In this document: positions 1-9,394 of the stretch, piece by piece
Layout: each line of letters starts with the position of its first letter
Position numbering within the stretch: the first letter of the stretch is position 1
From: Pelagimonas sp050633425
Lineage (GTDB): Bacteria; Pseudomonadota; Alphaproteobacteria; Rhodobacterales; Rhodobacteraceae
DNA length: 64,000 bases
NCBI RefSeq assembly: GCF_050633425.1
Contig: NZ_JBOEGM010000021.1
Location: forward strand, 1 to 64,000
Reading direction: 5' to 3'
Notes under the pieces: generated by a model
The model's database searches: none
The model's input: only the letters and a program-made list of their open reading frames with translations
Told to the model about the DNA's origin: nothing
Program-made: the position numbers and the translations under genes

Positions 1-568
1 TCCTCAATAATGGCCCAGTGTTTCTATCAAGTCGCTGCAATTTAATGACTTGATATAATAGATATACTTCATAACGAAATGCGTCCAGAAAAAAGTTTCA
101 TTCCGTGCCAAGCGTTTACGCAGAATTCATACCAACGCCCTGCCAAAGCCCCCATCCTTTTGAGACTGGGGACTAGGGAAGATGCGCTTGATGGCTCTCG
201 ACCTTTGGAGCAAACACCAACAAGGTTTCCAATCGTTTGGAATAGGCAAAAGCGTTCTCCTCAACTAAACCCCCTCAGGAATGCAACCGGAACGCTAAGC
301 GGTGCAAAACTCCAAAACGTCCCTCGCCCGCACATTTGCCCATCTTAAATCGACAATTGTTACAGCAGACGGGTCTTTTCGCCGATGGCCATCCACGGTG
401 GTAACCCAATCCCTGATCGAAACTGGGGCCTACCGTTTGTCGCATGTGTGCAGTTGGTCATGAACCCACTAGCGGGGGGGCCGCGATCCCAAAGCCCGAG
501 TGTTGCGCACGCCCACGACGACGTTTGTTTCAAAGTCAAAGATCGCCCGCTAACCCGTGTTCCGGGTG
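1..568. other. Non-coding stretch at window edge
   Basis: No reading frame here looks like a protein. The open frames at 79-348 (+) and 360-572 (-) have no recognisable domain, no good ribosome site and odd amino-acid composition. Just past the flotillin stop codon, bases 553-567 form a small hairpin on the minus strand (ACCCG, loop GAACA, CGGGT) that could weakly end that transcript, but no T-run follows. The remainder may be decayed intergenic sequence; I see nothing further in it. Confidence 0.5.
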
Positions 569-2134
569 TCACTTGCCTTTGGGTTTGCTCAAAGCGTCGC
601 TGAGAGGGTCTTCCAGATTAACACCAACGGCGTCGCCGATCTTTTTCAACGCAGGCATCTGCACCGCCATATCCATGATAGAGTCGATGGCTTGTGCGAC
701 CGGGGCCTTGGCCTCGCTTGGCCCAGAACCATTGCCACCAATGCCGCTGATGTGGTTGATGCTGATCCCTTTGATCTTCTCAGCCGGTTTTACCATTTCG
801 GCAAGGATTTTGGGCATGGCTTCCAGCCTCGCCTTTTCAAGTTCCAAGGCAACAATTGCTTCGGATCGGGCGTTTTCAGCGTTGATCTGGGCAAGGGTCG
901 CTTCGGCCTTGGCAAGTTCAACCGCCTTGAGCGCCAGCGCCTCTTCTTCCATCGCCGCGCGTTTGCTGGCCGCTGTCGACTTGTCGCTTTCCGATGTAAT
1001 ACGGGCACGGGTTGCCGCGGCTTCGGCCTCCTGTTCAGCAGACATCAAGGCAAGCGCTTTGCCACGTTCGGCTTGGGCCAGGGCCTCGGCAGTGCGCAAG
1101 GCTTCGGCGGCTTTGACGGCTTCGGTGCGCGCCACATCTGCCTCGGCTTGCGCTTTGCTTTCTTCTTGGCTTTTGGCCGCAATCTGGATCAGCCGATCCT
1201 GTTCGGCTAATTCCAAATCCTGTTCACGACTGATCTCTGCATAGCGCAATGCTTTGGCGCTTGCGATTTCATCGGCCTGAATGTCTTGCTCCATTTGAAT
1301 ACGAGCGCGGGCTTTTGCGCGTTCCGCATCGGCTTTCTTGCCCGCAATATCGGCCATCTGCTCGGCAATGAGCGTTTCAATCTCTTGCGTCTGAGCAATC
1401 TCGGCGCGACGCTGCTCTAGCTCAATCTCAAGCTTGCGCTTTTCGGCTTCCATCGTTGTCTGCGTTACAGACACTTCAGAATTGCGTTCAATTTCAGCCC
1501 GTTCCTTACGTGACTTGGAAATAACTTCGGTCAGTTTGCGCATCCCGACCGCGTTAAAGGCGTTGTTTTCATCCAAAGCCGAAAAGGGCGTCTGATCGAG
1601 ACCAATCAAAGAAACACTGTCCATTTCCAACCCAAACTTGGCCAAAGGGTCACTCAGCGCGGCTTGAACCGCCGCCACAAAGGCCCCTCGGTTTTCATGC
1701 AGCTCGTCCATGGTTGATTTCGCGGCTTCTGCCCGAAGCGCATCAATCACCATCCCATCAAGCAATCCGCGCAACTGTTCGGCCTGAAACAACCGCTTGC
1801 CAAGCGTCTGCGTTGCGCGGCTCACCGCATCAGCCTCTGGTTTGACCGACACATAAACCTCGGCCCCCACATCAACACGCAGGCGGTCTTGGGTGATCAA
1901 GGAGCGCTCACCATTGCAGGTCACGCTCATACGGATTGTTTGCATGTTGACCCGCGCAATTTCATGGAAATAAGGGATTGCAAGCGTCCCACCGTCGATC
2001 ACCACTTTGCGTCCGCCGATGCCGGTTTTGACAAGCGCGACCTCGTTAGATGCGCGTTGGTAAAAGGAGGCCGCCAGCGCAACAAGCACAACAACGACGA
2101 TGACAAAAAGAATGATCCAAGCCAGTGCAGGCAT
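569..2134 (-). CDS. Flotillin / SPFH-domain membrane protein
   Basis: A 521-residue flotillin-like protein. It has one N-terminal membrane segment (about residues 4-24), an SPFH domain (about 30-200), then a long Ala/Glu/Lys-rich coiled coil (about 210-400) and a Gly-rich C-terminal tail. Flotillins oligomerise at membrane microdomains and scaffold other membrane proteins; no enzymatic role is known. The start ATG is preceded by AGAGGA at a suitable distance. It lies 15 bases after the SDR gene and is the last gene of the operon that also encodes a LivFGMH-type transporter and two aldehyde dehydrogenases. The operon position is clear. Why a flotillin belongs there is not, and it may simply be co-transcribed. 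Confidence 0.9.
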   Translation of the reverse strand: MPALAWIILFVIVVVVLVALAASFYQRASNEVALVKTGIGGRKVVIDGGTLAIPYFHEIARVNMQTIRMSVTCNGERSLITQDRLRVDVGAEVYVSVKPEADAVSRATQTLGKRLFQAEQLRGLLDGMVIDALRAEAAKSTMDELHENRGAFVAAVQAALSDPLAKFGLEMDSVSLIGLDQTPFSALDENNAFNAVGMRKLTEVISKSRKERAEIERNSEVSVTQTTMEAEKRKLEIELEQRRAEIAQTQEIETLIAEQMADIAGKKADAERAKARARIQMEQDIQADEIASAKALRYAEISREQDLELAEQDRLIQIAAKSQEESKAQAEADVARTEAVKAAEALRTAEALAQAERGKALALMSAEQEAEAAATRARITSESDKSTAASKRAAMEEEALALKAVELAKAEATLAQINAENARSEAIVALELEKARLEAMPKILAEMVKPAEKIKGISINHISGIGGNGSGPSEAKAPVAQAIDSIMDMAVQMPALKKIGDAVGVNLEDPLSDALSKPKGK

Positions 2135-2149
2135 GAGTGAAGTCCTCTC

Positions 2150-2938
2150 TTAGAGCCCGTGAATGTTACACAGGATATTGGACGACATGCCGCCGTCGGT
2201 TGGAATATTTGTGCCGCGAATCCAGGTGCTGAGATCGCTGAGCATAAAGGCGATGACCGGGGCGATATCGGTGGCTTCACCGGGGCGGTCCATCACGCGG
2301 GCATCTTCTTCGGCGCGCGCGCCAAGCGTTTCAAGAAAGTCGCCCAAAATGGGGGTGGCCACCGGGCCTGGGCTCACCGAGTTCATCCGAATTCCACGGT
2401 CACGCCACGTCCAGCGATTTTGCATGGTCCAGACGATCAGGGCTTCTTTGGTGAAAAAGTAACTGCGCCCCCCTTCGTTGGTGATATTGTGCTCGGCCAT
2501 AAACGGCGCAATCGTATCAAAGCTCAGCGCTTCGCTGGCTTTTATCGCCTCAACCGCTTGGGGCCAGCCAAACCCAGCGAGCGAAGCAACGTTCACGATA
2601 CTGCCATTGTCGGCCATTTTGGCGACCACACCTTGGGTCAAGCGCTTGATTGCCAACAGGTTGATCGCCAAAAGCTGTTCCGCCGGGCGCGTTGGCGGCA
2701 ACCCGGCATTGTTAACCAGACCGTCGACCCCATCGGGCAAAACGTCGATCAACGCATCAATGGCCCGTGGATCCGACAAATCGGCACGATAGAATTCTTC
2801 GACATGATCGAAGTTTTTGTTGATATCAACTCCGAGAACTTCCGCCCCCTGCTCAGTAAGGAGTTTTGAGGTCTCATAGCCGATTCCCGACGATGACCCG
2901 GTGACGATAATGCGTTTGCCTTTGAGTAGACCTTGCAT
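2150..2938 (-). CDS. SDR oxidoreductase, coniferyl-alcohol dehydrogenase-like
   Basis: A 262-residue short-chain dehydrogenase. It has the NAD-binding motif TGSSSGIG (13-20), NNAG (76-79), a Ser near 119 and the catalytic pair Tyr160/Lys164 in YFFTK. The C-terminal half, including KEALIVW and a long insert before the catalytic Tyr, resembles coniferyl-alcohol dehydrogenase and 3-alpha-hydroxysteroid dehydrogenase relatives rather than FabG. A likely reaction is NAD-dependent oxidation of an alcohol to an aldehyde, which the adjoining aldehyde dehydrogenase would take on to the acid. That pairing is inference from gene order: it starts 9 bases after the aldehyde dehydrogenase ends. The exact substrate cannot be read from sequence. 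Confidence 0.85.
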   Translation of the reverse strand: MQGLLKGKRIIVTGSSSGIGYETSKLLTEQGAEVLGVDINKNFDHVEEFYRADLSDPRAIDALIDVLPDGVDGLVNNAGLPPTRPAEQLLAINLLAIKRLTQGVVAKMADNGSIVNVASLAGFGWPQAVEAIKASEALSFDTIAPFMAEHNITNEGGRSYFFTKEALIVWTMQNRWTWRDRGIRMNSVSPGPVATPILGDFLETLGARAEEDARVMDRPGEATDIAPVIAFMLSDLSTWIRGTNIPTDGGMSSNILCNIHGL

Positions 2939-2947
2939 AGGGTTTCC

Positions 2948-4420
2948 TTAGAAAACAGGGGGGTAAGGGCGATGGCCGCGATCTAGCGTGATCCATCGTG
3001 TTTCGGTGAATGTTTCCATCGACCACCGTCCGCCATGCCGACCAACACCCGACGCCTTTGAGCCGCCAAACGGCACATGTGGCTCATCATTGACGGACGA
3101 ACAATTGACATGGCACATGCCTGTTTCGAGACGCTGAGACATGGCAAGCGCGCGGGCTTCATCTTGGGTGATGATTCCTGAGGACAGCCCATATTCGGTG
3201 TCATTGTTCAGCGCGATGGCTTCGTCATCCGAGCCAAAGGGCACCACAACCACAACGGGCCCAAAGGTTTCATCATTCCAGACATCCATCGTGGTATCGA
3301 CATTCGTCAGGATTGTCGGTTCAACAAAGCGCCCGTTTACGCCTCCGCCGATTTCAACCTTGGCCCCCTTGGCAATCGCATCTTCGATCTGGCTTTGGAC
3401 CCGGTCGACTTGGCGGTCATTGATCAGTGGGCCAATCACGTTGGATTTGTCGCCGGTGTCACCCATCTTGAGCTTGGCCGTTCTGGCTTTTAGCCCGGCC
3501 AGAAACTCGTGATAAATGCTGTCATGCACCAACACTTTTTCCACGCTCATGCAAATTTGACCTTGATGCATAAAGGCCCCGAAATTGGCGGACGCAGTGG
3601 CGCGCTCCATATCGGCATCGTCGAGCACGATAAGACTGTCTTTTCCCCCCAGTTCGACACAGCATTTCTTGAGATGCGCGCCCGACTTGGCGGCAATCGC
3701 ACGTCCCACCGGTGTCGAGCCGGTAAAGGACACGCCTTTGACAAGTGGGTTCTCGACCAGCTCATCGCCCATCTCTGCGACATTGGCCCGGCTTGAGGTC
3801 ACGACGTTGAACACACCGGTGGGAACGCCCGCCTCTTCCAGCACCTCAGCAAAGAAAATCCCGCCGCAATAAGGGGTATCTTCGGAGGGTTTCAACACAA
3901 TCGTGTTGCCCGCTGCCAAAGGAAAGGCAAATCCGCGTGCGGTCAAAATGCAAGGCATATTCCATGGGCTGATCACGCTGATGACGCCCATTGGCACACG
4001 CTGAGCGGTCGACAGCTTGCCGTGCGATGAGGGGAGGATTTCTCCGGTGCTCTGATAACACATCGCGGCTGCGGCCCGGAAAACCTCGACCGCATACCCC
4101 GCCTCAAACATCCCCTTGCCAAACCACCCGCCGGCTTCGCCCTGATTGGCCGTCGCATAGTCCGTTTGCCGACGCTCTAAAATGTCTGCGATTTTACGCA
4201 TATAATGCGCACGTTCCTGAAACATCAGGCCAGACCACGCCGGAAAAGCACCTTGCGCCGCATCAATGGCTTTGCGTGCCTCGGCACCGCCGCCATCCGG
4301 GGCTTTGGCCCAGACGGAGCCATCGCTTGGGTTGATGTCGTCAAAGCTCGCGCCGGACGCAATCCATTGACCGTTGATAAACATACCTTTGAGGGTGTGT
4401 GGGGTATTCACGTCAAGCAC
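2948..4420 (-). CDS. Aldehyde dehydrogenase (vanillin/benzaldehyde-type)
   Basis: A 490-residue NAD(P)-dependent aldehyde dehydrogenase. Visible are Asn154 in SPWNMP, the general base Glu257 in ELGGK, the catalytic Cys290 in QGQIC and the late FGP and PFGG motifs. The C-terminal GRHGGRWSMETFTE block is typical of benzaldehyde/vanillin and related aromatic aldehyde dehydrogenases, which suggests an aromatic or bulky aldehyde as substrate. It sits between livF and the SDR gene, so alcohol to aldehyde to acid is a reasonable reading. Length is normal for the family. Family certain; substrate inferred. Confidence 0.88.
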   Translation of the reverse strand: MLDVNTPHTLKGMFINGQWIASGASFDDINPSDGSVWAKAPDGGGAEARKAIDAAQGAFPAWSGLMFQERAHYMRKIADILERRQTDYATANQGEAGGWFGKGMFEAGYAVEVFRAAAAMCYQSTGEILPSSHGKLSTAQRVPMGVISVISPWNMPCILTARGFAFPLAAGNTIVLKPSEDTPYCGGIFFAEVLEEAGVPTGVFNVVTSSRANVAEMGDELVENPLVKGVSFTGSTPVGRAIAAKSGAHLKKCCVELGGKDSLIVLDDADMERATASANFGAFMHQGQICMSVEKVLVHDSIYHEFLAGLKARTAKLKMGDTGDKSNVIGPLINDRQVDRVQSQIEDAIAKGAKVEIGGGVNGRFVEPTILTNVDTTMDVWNDETFGPVVVVVPFGSDDEAIALNNDTEYGLSSGIITQDEARALAMSQRLETGMCHVNCSSVNDEPHVPFGGSKASGVGRHGGRWSMETFTETRWITLDRGHRPYPPVF

Positions 4421-4431
4421 CTGACCTCTCC

Positions 4432-5613
4432 TTATTCTTTTTCAAACGCGCCGGTCGAGGGTTTGCGGCGGTAAACCTCCACGCGCGGCGCGCGATATAT
4501 TTCGATTGTGACGGGCTTTTCGGTTTTCGGGTTGGCGGGCGAAACCGTCTCGGCGCTACGCGATCCCGGTTTTTGATAACTCGGCAGTGGAGATGATCGA
4601 CCGGCACGCGCCGCGGCTATCTCAAATTCCTTAAGCATTGCCCCCAATTCCCCCGCCTTCGTGGCGCTGGTGAGAGACGTTTTTGAGCCTGATGTGGCAC
4701 CCGATGACGGCTGATGAGCCGTTCGCTCAGATGCCGCGCTCTGACCTGCCTTTGCCACCAGATCACTGACATCAAAACCAACCAAACTGTCGGCAGTTTG
4801 ACGAGGCTTTCGCTGCGACGGGATCACGGCTTTGCTTGGTTTTGGCTGTTGGTGAACCGTGTCAGTGGCTTTGGTTATGACAGGAGCCGCAGCTTTGCCA
4901 CCACCTCCCAGATAGGCGGCTTGCACCGCAGGATCAGTCATCAACGCTTCCGCGCGACCTTCATGAATGATCCGCGTGTTTTCAAGCAGATACCCCCGGT
5001 CTGCAATCGCCAGACTCTGCTTGGCATTCTGTTCGACCATCAAAATCCCGATGCCAAGTTCGCGGACTGCGCTTAGGTTTTGAAACAGCTCTTTGCACAG
5101 CAGCGGTGATAGCCCGAGCGATGGTTCGTCCAGTGTCAAAATTTGGGGCGACGACATCATCGCGCGCCCAATCGCAACCATTTGCTGTTCACCACCTGAC
5201 ATCGTGCGAGCGATCTGTTTGCGTCGCTCGGTCAGTTTGGGGAACAACGCATATACGCGGTCAAGGTTCGCCTGCTCTTCGTCTCGGGCCCGTTCCGGGA
5301 ACGCACCCAGTTTCAGGTTTTCTTCGACTGTTAGATCGCCGAAAATGCCACGCCCTTCCGGCACGAGGGCAATACCCTCCTCGACAATCCGGTCCGGTTT
5401 CAATCCACTGATAGTATGTCCGTCTAACGTGACACTGCCGCTGGTTTGGCCTTCACAGATACCCGACATCGCTTTGAGAAGCGTCGATTTGCCCGCACCA
5501 TTGGCCCCAAGAATTACGACGATTTCCCCCATGTTGACATGGAGCGAAGCGCCATCCAACGCTTGGTGTTTGCCGTAGGACACGCTTAGGTCACGAATAT
5601 CAAGCATTGTCAT
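4432..5613 (-). CDS. livF: LivF-type ABC ATPase with long C-terminal tail
   Basis: ATP-binding subunit of a branched-chain-amino-acid-type (HAAT) ABC importer. Walker A GANGAGKST, the Q-loop, the signature SGGEQQ and Walker B LTLDEP all fall within the first 235 residues, the usual size of LivF. The protein then runs on to residue 393 through a Ser/Thr/Lys/Pro-rich, low-complexity tail that ends in a more ordered segment containing IEIYRAPRVEVYRRKP. Such a tail is not part of the standard LivF fold, and I do not recognise it. The gene overlaps livG by 14 bases. The extension is continuous with the ATPase frame, so it is a genuine fusion or extension. Confidence 0.9.
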   Translation of the reverse strand: MTMLDIRDLSVSYGKHQALDGASLHVNMGEIVVILGANGAGKSTLLKAMSGICEGQTSGSVTLDGHTISGLKPDRIVEEGIALVPEGRGIFGDLTVEENLKLGAFPERARDEEQANLDRVYALFPKLTERRKQIARTMSGGEQQMVAIGRAMMSSPQILTLDEPSLGLSPLLCKELFQNLSAVRELGIGILMVEQNAKQSLAIADRGYLLENTRIIHEGRAEALMTDPAVQAAYLGGGGKAAAPVITKATDTVHQQPKPSKAVIPSQRKPRQTADSLVGFDVSDLVAKAGQSAASERTAHQPSSGATSGSKTSLTSATKAGELGAMLKEFEIAAARAGRSSPLPSYQKPGSRSAETVSPANPKTEKPVTIEIYRAPRVEVYRRKPSTGAFEKE

Positions 5614-6331
5614 CCCCCAGGTAGGCCCGGATCACTTCGGGGTTTGACAAGACATCCTGAGGGGTGCCTTCGGCGATTTTCGCCCCAGACGACATCACCA
5701 CACAATAATCACAAAGCGACCGAATGGCGTCCATCACATGCTCAACCAGAATGATGGTGCGGCCCTCGTCCCGCAATGATTGGATCAGCTCAATCCCCAC
5801 TTGCAGTTCGGTTGGGTTCAACCCGGCCAGCCATTCGTCCAAGAGCAACACCTTGGGATCCGAAGCCAAAGCACGCGCCAATTCCACCCGTTTGGTATCA
5901 ATATATGTCAGCTGCTCAATATTCATGTGAGTTTTGCCACCAAGACCAACACGCTCGGCCAATTGCGCGGCTTCTGAAGCCGCCACGGCCCCCCAACGAC
6001 GTCGATGGCCAAACACAGCCCCGGCGATGATGTTTTGCTCGACAGTCATGGATGGCAAAAGACGCACCAACTGAAATGTGCGCGAGATACCGCGCTTGGC
6101 TATTTTGTCAGCGCGCAAATTGGTGATCGCCGCACCATGCAAAGAGATTTCCCCGGTGGTTGGTTGCAAAGCGCCGGAAATCAGATTGAGCGTCGTTGAT
6201 TTGCCGGACCCATTTGGCCCAATCAGCCCCAGCACCTGGCCGGGTCGCACATCAAAATCGATGTTGTTCACTGCGACCAACCCGCCAAATCGCTTGGTGG
6301 CCCCGCGTAATGAAAGAACGGCATAAGTCAT
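5600..6331 (-). CDS. livG: LivG-type ABC transporter ATPase
   Basis: A 243-residue ATP-binding subunit with Walker A GPNGSGKST and switch HVMDAI. Two canonical motifs are altered. The ABC signature, normally LSYGxQR, reads LTYIDTKR, and Walker B is followed by LDEWLAGLNP instead of LDEPxAGLNP. The replaced signature would be expected to make one of the two ATP sites weak or regulatory, with LivF supplying the normal one. Overlaps livM by ATGA, so it is translationally coupled in the livHMGF order. Confidence 0.9.
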   Translation of the reverse strand: MTYAVLSLRGATKRFGGLVAVNNIDFDVRPGQVLGLIGPNGSGKSTTLNLISGALQPTTGEISLHGAAITNLRADKIAKRGISRTFQLVRLLPSMTVEQNIIAGAVFGHRRRWGAVAASEAAQLAERVGLGGKTHMNIEQLTYIDTKRVELARALASDPKVLLLDEWLAGLNPTELQVGIELIQSLRDEGRTIILVEHVMDAIRSLCDYCVVMSSGAKIAEGTPQDVLSNPEVIRAYLGDDNA

Positions 6332-7263
6332 GTCAGCCCCTCACGTTTTTGCATCCATGTGCGAATTTGTTCGATCAACCCGGCAAACCCGCGCGGGATA
6401 AAGTAGACGATGATCAGGAAAACCACCCCGATGAACAGGGTCACCTGGTTGGGAAAATTGGCTGAGATCGTCTCAAGGATGATCGTGAATGGAATGACCC
6501 CGACAATTGGCCCCCAAAGCCTGTGGACACCGCCCAAAAGCGCCATGATCACAACCTGAAAGGACAAAAGCGGCGTAAAGGCGAGCGACGGCTCGATATA
6601 CACGTAACGCGGGGCCAGGATCGCTCCCGTCATGGCGGCAACCGCCCCTGATACCATGAACAGCAAGACTTTGGCCTGAGCGGTGTTGATGCCAGAATGC
6701 GCGGCAACCGTTTCGTCATCACCGATAATGCGGAGCGCAAAGCCCAGGCGCGACCGCCCGATCAACCACCCTGCCAAAAACACACCCGCGCCCAGTGCAA
6801 CGAGCATTTGGTAAAGATTGGCTTCGGTGAAATCGGTCAGAACATACAGGCCTTTTTGCCCGGTCATGTTTTGCCCCCAAGTGATGACCTGCCGGATCAG
6901 TTCGGCCAATCCGAGGGTGAAAATAACGAAATAAACCCCCGAGAGTCGCAAGGTTGCAAGGCCAACAAGTGCCGCAAGAACAGCCCCAAACACACCGGCC
7001 AACAAGACGAGTGACCAAAACGGCAGGCTCTCAAATCCCAGCCCGGTGGTGTATGTTCCAAGGCCAAAGAACGCGGCCGTCGCAAGAGATATATAATGCG
7101 TTGGCCCTGAAAACAGCGCCCAGCTTGTCGCCAAAACAGTAAACATCGCGATTGTGATGCCAATCGACAGGACATAATCGGAGCCATAATAAGGCAGCGC
7201 CGCCGCGATAATCAGCAATGTTGCCGCCAGCGCAACGGATTGGATTTCTTTGCCGTTGATCAT
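6328..7263 (-). CDS. livM: LivM-type ABC permease
   Basis: A 311-residue inner-membrane permease made almost wholly of hydrophobic segments. It has the conserved permease/ATPase contact region around GDDETVAAHSGIN and the following LLFMVSGAVAAMTGAI block typical of LivM. It pairs with LivH to form the membrane channel of the importer. ATGA overlap with livH upstream and with livG downstream. The substrate is unlikely to be a branched-chain amino acid given the oxidoreductase genes in the same operon; HAAT systems also carry aromatic acids and amides. Confidence 0.9.
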   Translation of the reverse strand: MINGKEIQSVALAATLLIIAAALPYYGSDYVLSIGITIAMFTVLATSWALFSGPTHYISLATAAFFGLGTYTTGLGFESLPFWSLVLLAGVFGAVLAALVGLATLRLSGVYFVIFTLGLAELIRQVITWGQNMTGQKGLYVLTDFTEANLYQMLVALGAGVFLAGWLIGRSRLGFALRIIGDDETVAAHSGINTAQAKVLLFMVSGAVAAMTGAILAPRYVYIEPSLAFTPLLSFQVVIMALLGGVHRLWGPIVGVIPFTIILETISANFPNQVTLFIGVVFLIIVYFIPRGFAGLIEQIRTWMQKREGLT

Positions 7264-8126
7264 GATGGCTTCCTTCCAAAGAGACCTTGCGGGCGAAACA
7301 GCAAGGTCAAAATGAAGAGCGTGTAGGCCGCAGCCAGTGTCAGACCGGGATCAATCAAGGAGGCAACCAAGGTTTCAACCACTCCAAGCAACAAAGCGGC
7401 AACGATGGTGCCTCGAACGTCGCCAACGCCTCCCATGATGACGATGATCAGCGCCTTGAGCGTAAAGGCGACACCAGTTGAGGCATCAAGCGTCAAAAAG
7501 GATGAGATCAAGGCCCCGCCAACAGCGGTGATCGCGCCCCCAAGCGCAAAAGCGATTGCCGACCGTTGGCGCACGTCGATCCCAACCAATCGCGCACTTT
7601 CAGGCGAAACCGCCAATGCCCGAAGCGAGAGACCTGCGCGTGAATAATTGATCCAAGCAAATAAAATCGCACAGATGACAACCGCACAGACAAAGGCCAA
7701 GACCCGGTTTTGTGCATAGGTGTCGCCCATGATCGTCACCGGGACCGCCAAAAACGAATAGTTGAAGTAATCGCCTCCGAACGCCCACAGCATCAGCCCC
7801 ACGGCGATAAACGACATCCCAAAAGTGGCGAGGATTGAGTCAACCTCAAGCTGACCTCGGGATTTTGCCCGGCGAACCAAAGGCTCGAGCATAATCCGAT
7901 AGATCAACCAGTTCAGCGCAAAGGCCACGGGAGCCACGATGAAAATCGTCAAAAGCGGGCTGATATTGCCGGCGGTATAGAACCAAAACGCGGTAAAACC
8001 GCCCGCGACAAGCATTTCGCCATTCGCAAGGTTCATGATCCTGGCAACCCCGTATTGCAGGTTGAGACCCATTGCGATCAACGCATAGGTTCCTCCGAGC
8101 AAAAGCCCGATGATAAAGATATCCAT
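7260..8126 (-). CDS. livH: LivH-type ABC permease
   Basis: A 288-residue membrane permease of the LivH family. The N-terminus shows GGTYALIAMGLNLQYGV and MNLANGEM, hallmarks of this subunit, and the region around ALAVSPESARLVGID is the ATPase-coupling loop. First of the four transporter core genes; it begins 56 bases after the binding-protein gene, across a perfect hairpin at 8146-8172. Forms the heteromeric channel with LivM. Confidence 0.92.
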   Translation of the reverse strand: MDIFIIGLLLGGTYALIAMGLNLQYGVARIMNLANGEMLVAGGFTAFWFYTAGNISPLLTIFIVAPVAFALNWLIYRIMLEPLVRRAKSRGQLEVDSILATFGMSFIAVGLMLWAFGGDYFNYSFLAVPVTIMGDTYAQNRVLAFVCAVVICAILFAWINYSRAGLSLRALAVSPESARLVGIDVRQRSAIAFALGGAITAVGGALISSFLTLDASTGVAFTLKALIIVIMGGVGDVRGTIVAALLLGVVETLVASLIDPGLTLAAAYTLFILTLLFRPQGLFGRKPS

Positions 8127-8145
8127 GAAGTCGTCCGTGACAGAG

Positions 8146-8172
8146 CTGACCTCGCCAATGCGACGAGGTCAG
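8146..8172 (-). promoter_or_regulatory. Hairpin between binding-protein gene and livH
   Basis: Perfect 9-bp inverted repeat, CTGACCTCG and CGAGGTCAG, around a 9-base loop. It lies directly after the binding-protein stop codon and before livH. There is no T-run, so it looks more like an mRNA-stabilising or processing element, or a leaky terminator, than a full stop. Confidence 0.6.
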
Positions 8173-8182
8173 TCGTTAAGTT

Positions 8183-9394
8183 TTAGGCCCAGCCTTGTTT
8201 GGTTCGCACAGGTTTTGCGCCCGGACGCCCCGTCTCTGCCACACCTTGATAGACACCGTCTTGCCATTGGCCGACGGTCCAAAACTTCGGATTGAAGTTG
8301 TTGGCATCAAAGGACATATCCCCCAGCACCGTATCAAATGTGCCGGACTTGATATGTTCGGTTACACCCTCCCGATCTAATCCAACCGCGCCGATTGCCT
8401 GCTCCAAAACCTGCAACGAGGCATATGTCGTGGCCGATGCCCAACCATCGGGCGCGTTGCCGGTCACGTCACTGTGTGCTTTGGCATAGGCTTTGAATTT
8501 GTCGCTGTCAGGGTTCACGCCCCCTGCCCCCAAAATACCCTCGGCCGCGCCTGCAAAGCGTCCACCAAAGGCCGGGAAACATGTGGCAACGGCGGTGTAA
8601 TAGGCTTCAACCTGCAAGTCTTCGATGATTGCCTGCTCGGTCAAACCAAACGTATCCGGCGGGTAGGACCATGCGATAAACGCGTTGGGTTTCGCCGCCT
8701 TAGCCGCTTTGACCACCGGGGATAGATCGGGCGTGCCCAGCGGGTACGACGTATCATAAACGATCTCAAAACCGGCCTCGGCAAAGAGCGGGCGCGCAGC
8801 CGTTGCCAGCTCAATGCCAAAGGCGTCGGCCACATTGACCATTGCGATTTTGTTGCCCGTCAAAGTGCCCTCGGCCTGCATGCCGCTCAGGACATCCACA
8901 ACGGATTTCACAAAAGCTGTGGTCGAGCCAAGCAAGAAGAACATGCTGTTGAACTGGCCCGAGAGGTCTTCGATCTGATCGGTGATCGCAGATACGGCAA
9001 GCTGAGGATACTTATACCGGTTAAACAAAGGCGCCGCCGCGATGTTCAGGCCAGTGCCATAGGGGGCGACAATGAAATCCGCTTTGTCTTGGGTGGCCAG
9101 ACGCTGAACCGCTTTGATGGTTTCGCCCGGATTGGTTTGATCGTCATATTCAATCACTTCGACCATTTTTTTGGCACCATCGACCATTAAACCGCCCTTG
9201 GCGTTGGCCTCATGCGCCCAGAGCGCAACATTTGGCCATTGCGTGACAACAGCGCCGCCCGCCAGCGGACCCGTTTTTGGGGCGACCGCACCAATTTTGA
9301 TCACATCTGATTGCGCCATCGCCAAACGTGGCGCGGCAAGGCTCGCTGCGGCTGCAACACCCAGTTTTAGGGCCGTTCTTCTTTTCATGATCAT
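8183..9394 (-). CDS. Periplasmic binding protein of HAAT ABC importer
   Basis: Substrate-binding protein (peripla_BP_6, LivJ-like) of about 403 residues. The start at 9394 is preferred because GGGAGGA sits seven bases upstream and the ATG overlaps the preceding stop as ATGA; the open frame extends further upstream but has no better site. The N-terminus MIMKRRTALKLG followed by an Ala-rich hydrophobic stretch and AMAQ is an export signal with a Tat-like Arg pair. The body shows IKIGAVAPKTGPLAGG and the two-lobed architecture. Captures the substrate in the periplasm for LivHMGF; ligand unknown. Confidence 0.9.
   Translation of the reverse strand: MIMKRRTALKLGVAAAASLAAPRLAMAQSDVIKIGAVAPKTGPLAGGAVVTQWPNVALWAHEANAKGGLMVDGAKKMVEVIEYDDQTNPGETIKAVQRLATQDKADFIVAPYGTGLNIAAAPLFNRYKYPQLAVSAITDQIEDLSGQFNSMFFLLGSTTAFVKSVVDVLSGMQAEGTLTGNKIAMVNVADAFGIELATAARPLFAEAGFEIVYDTSYPLGTPDLSPVVKAAKAAKPNAFIAWSYPPDTFGLTEQAIIEDLQVEAYYTAVATCFPAFGGRFAGAAEGILGAGGVNPDSDKFKAYAKAHSDVTGNAPDGWASATTYASLQVLEQAIGAVGLDREGVTEHIKSGTFDTVLGDMSFDANNFNPKFWTVGQWQDGVYQGVAETGRPGAKPVRTKQGWA

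Noticed and set aside
444..1244. 266-codon plus-strand frame across the flotillin gene
   Set aside because: Antisense shadow of the Ala/Glu-rich flotillin coiled coil; Ser/Ala-rich composition is the expected mirror.
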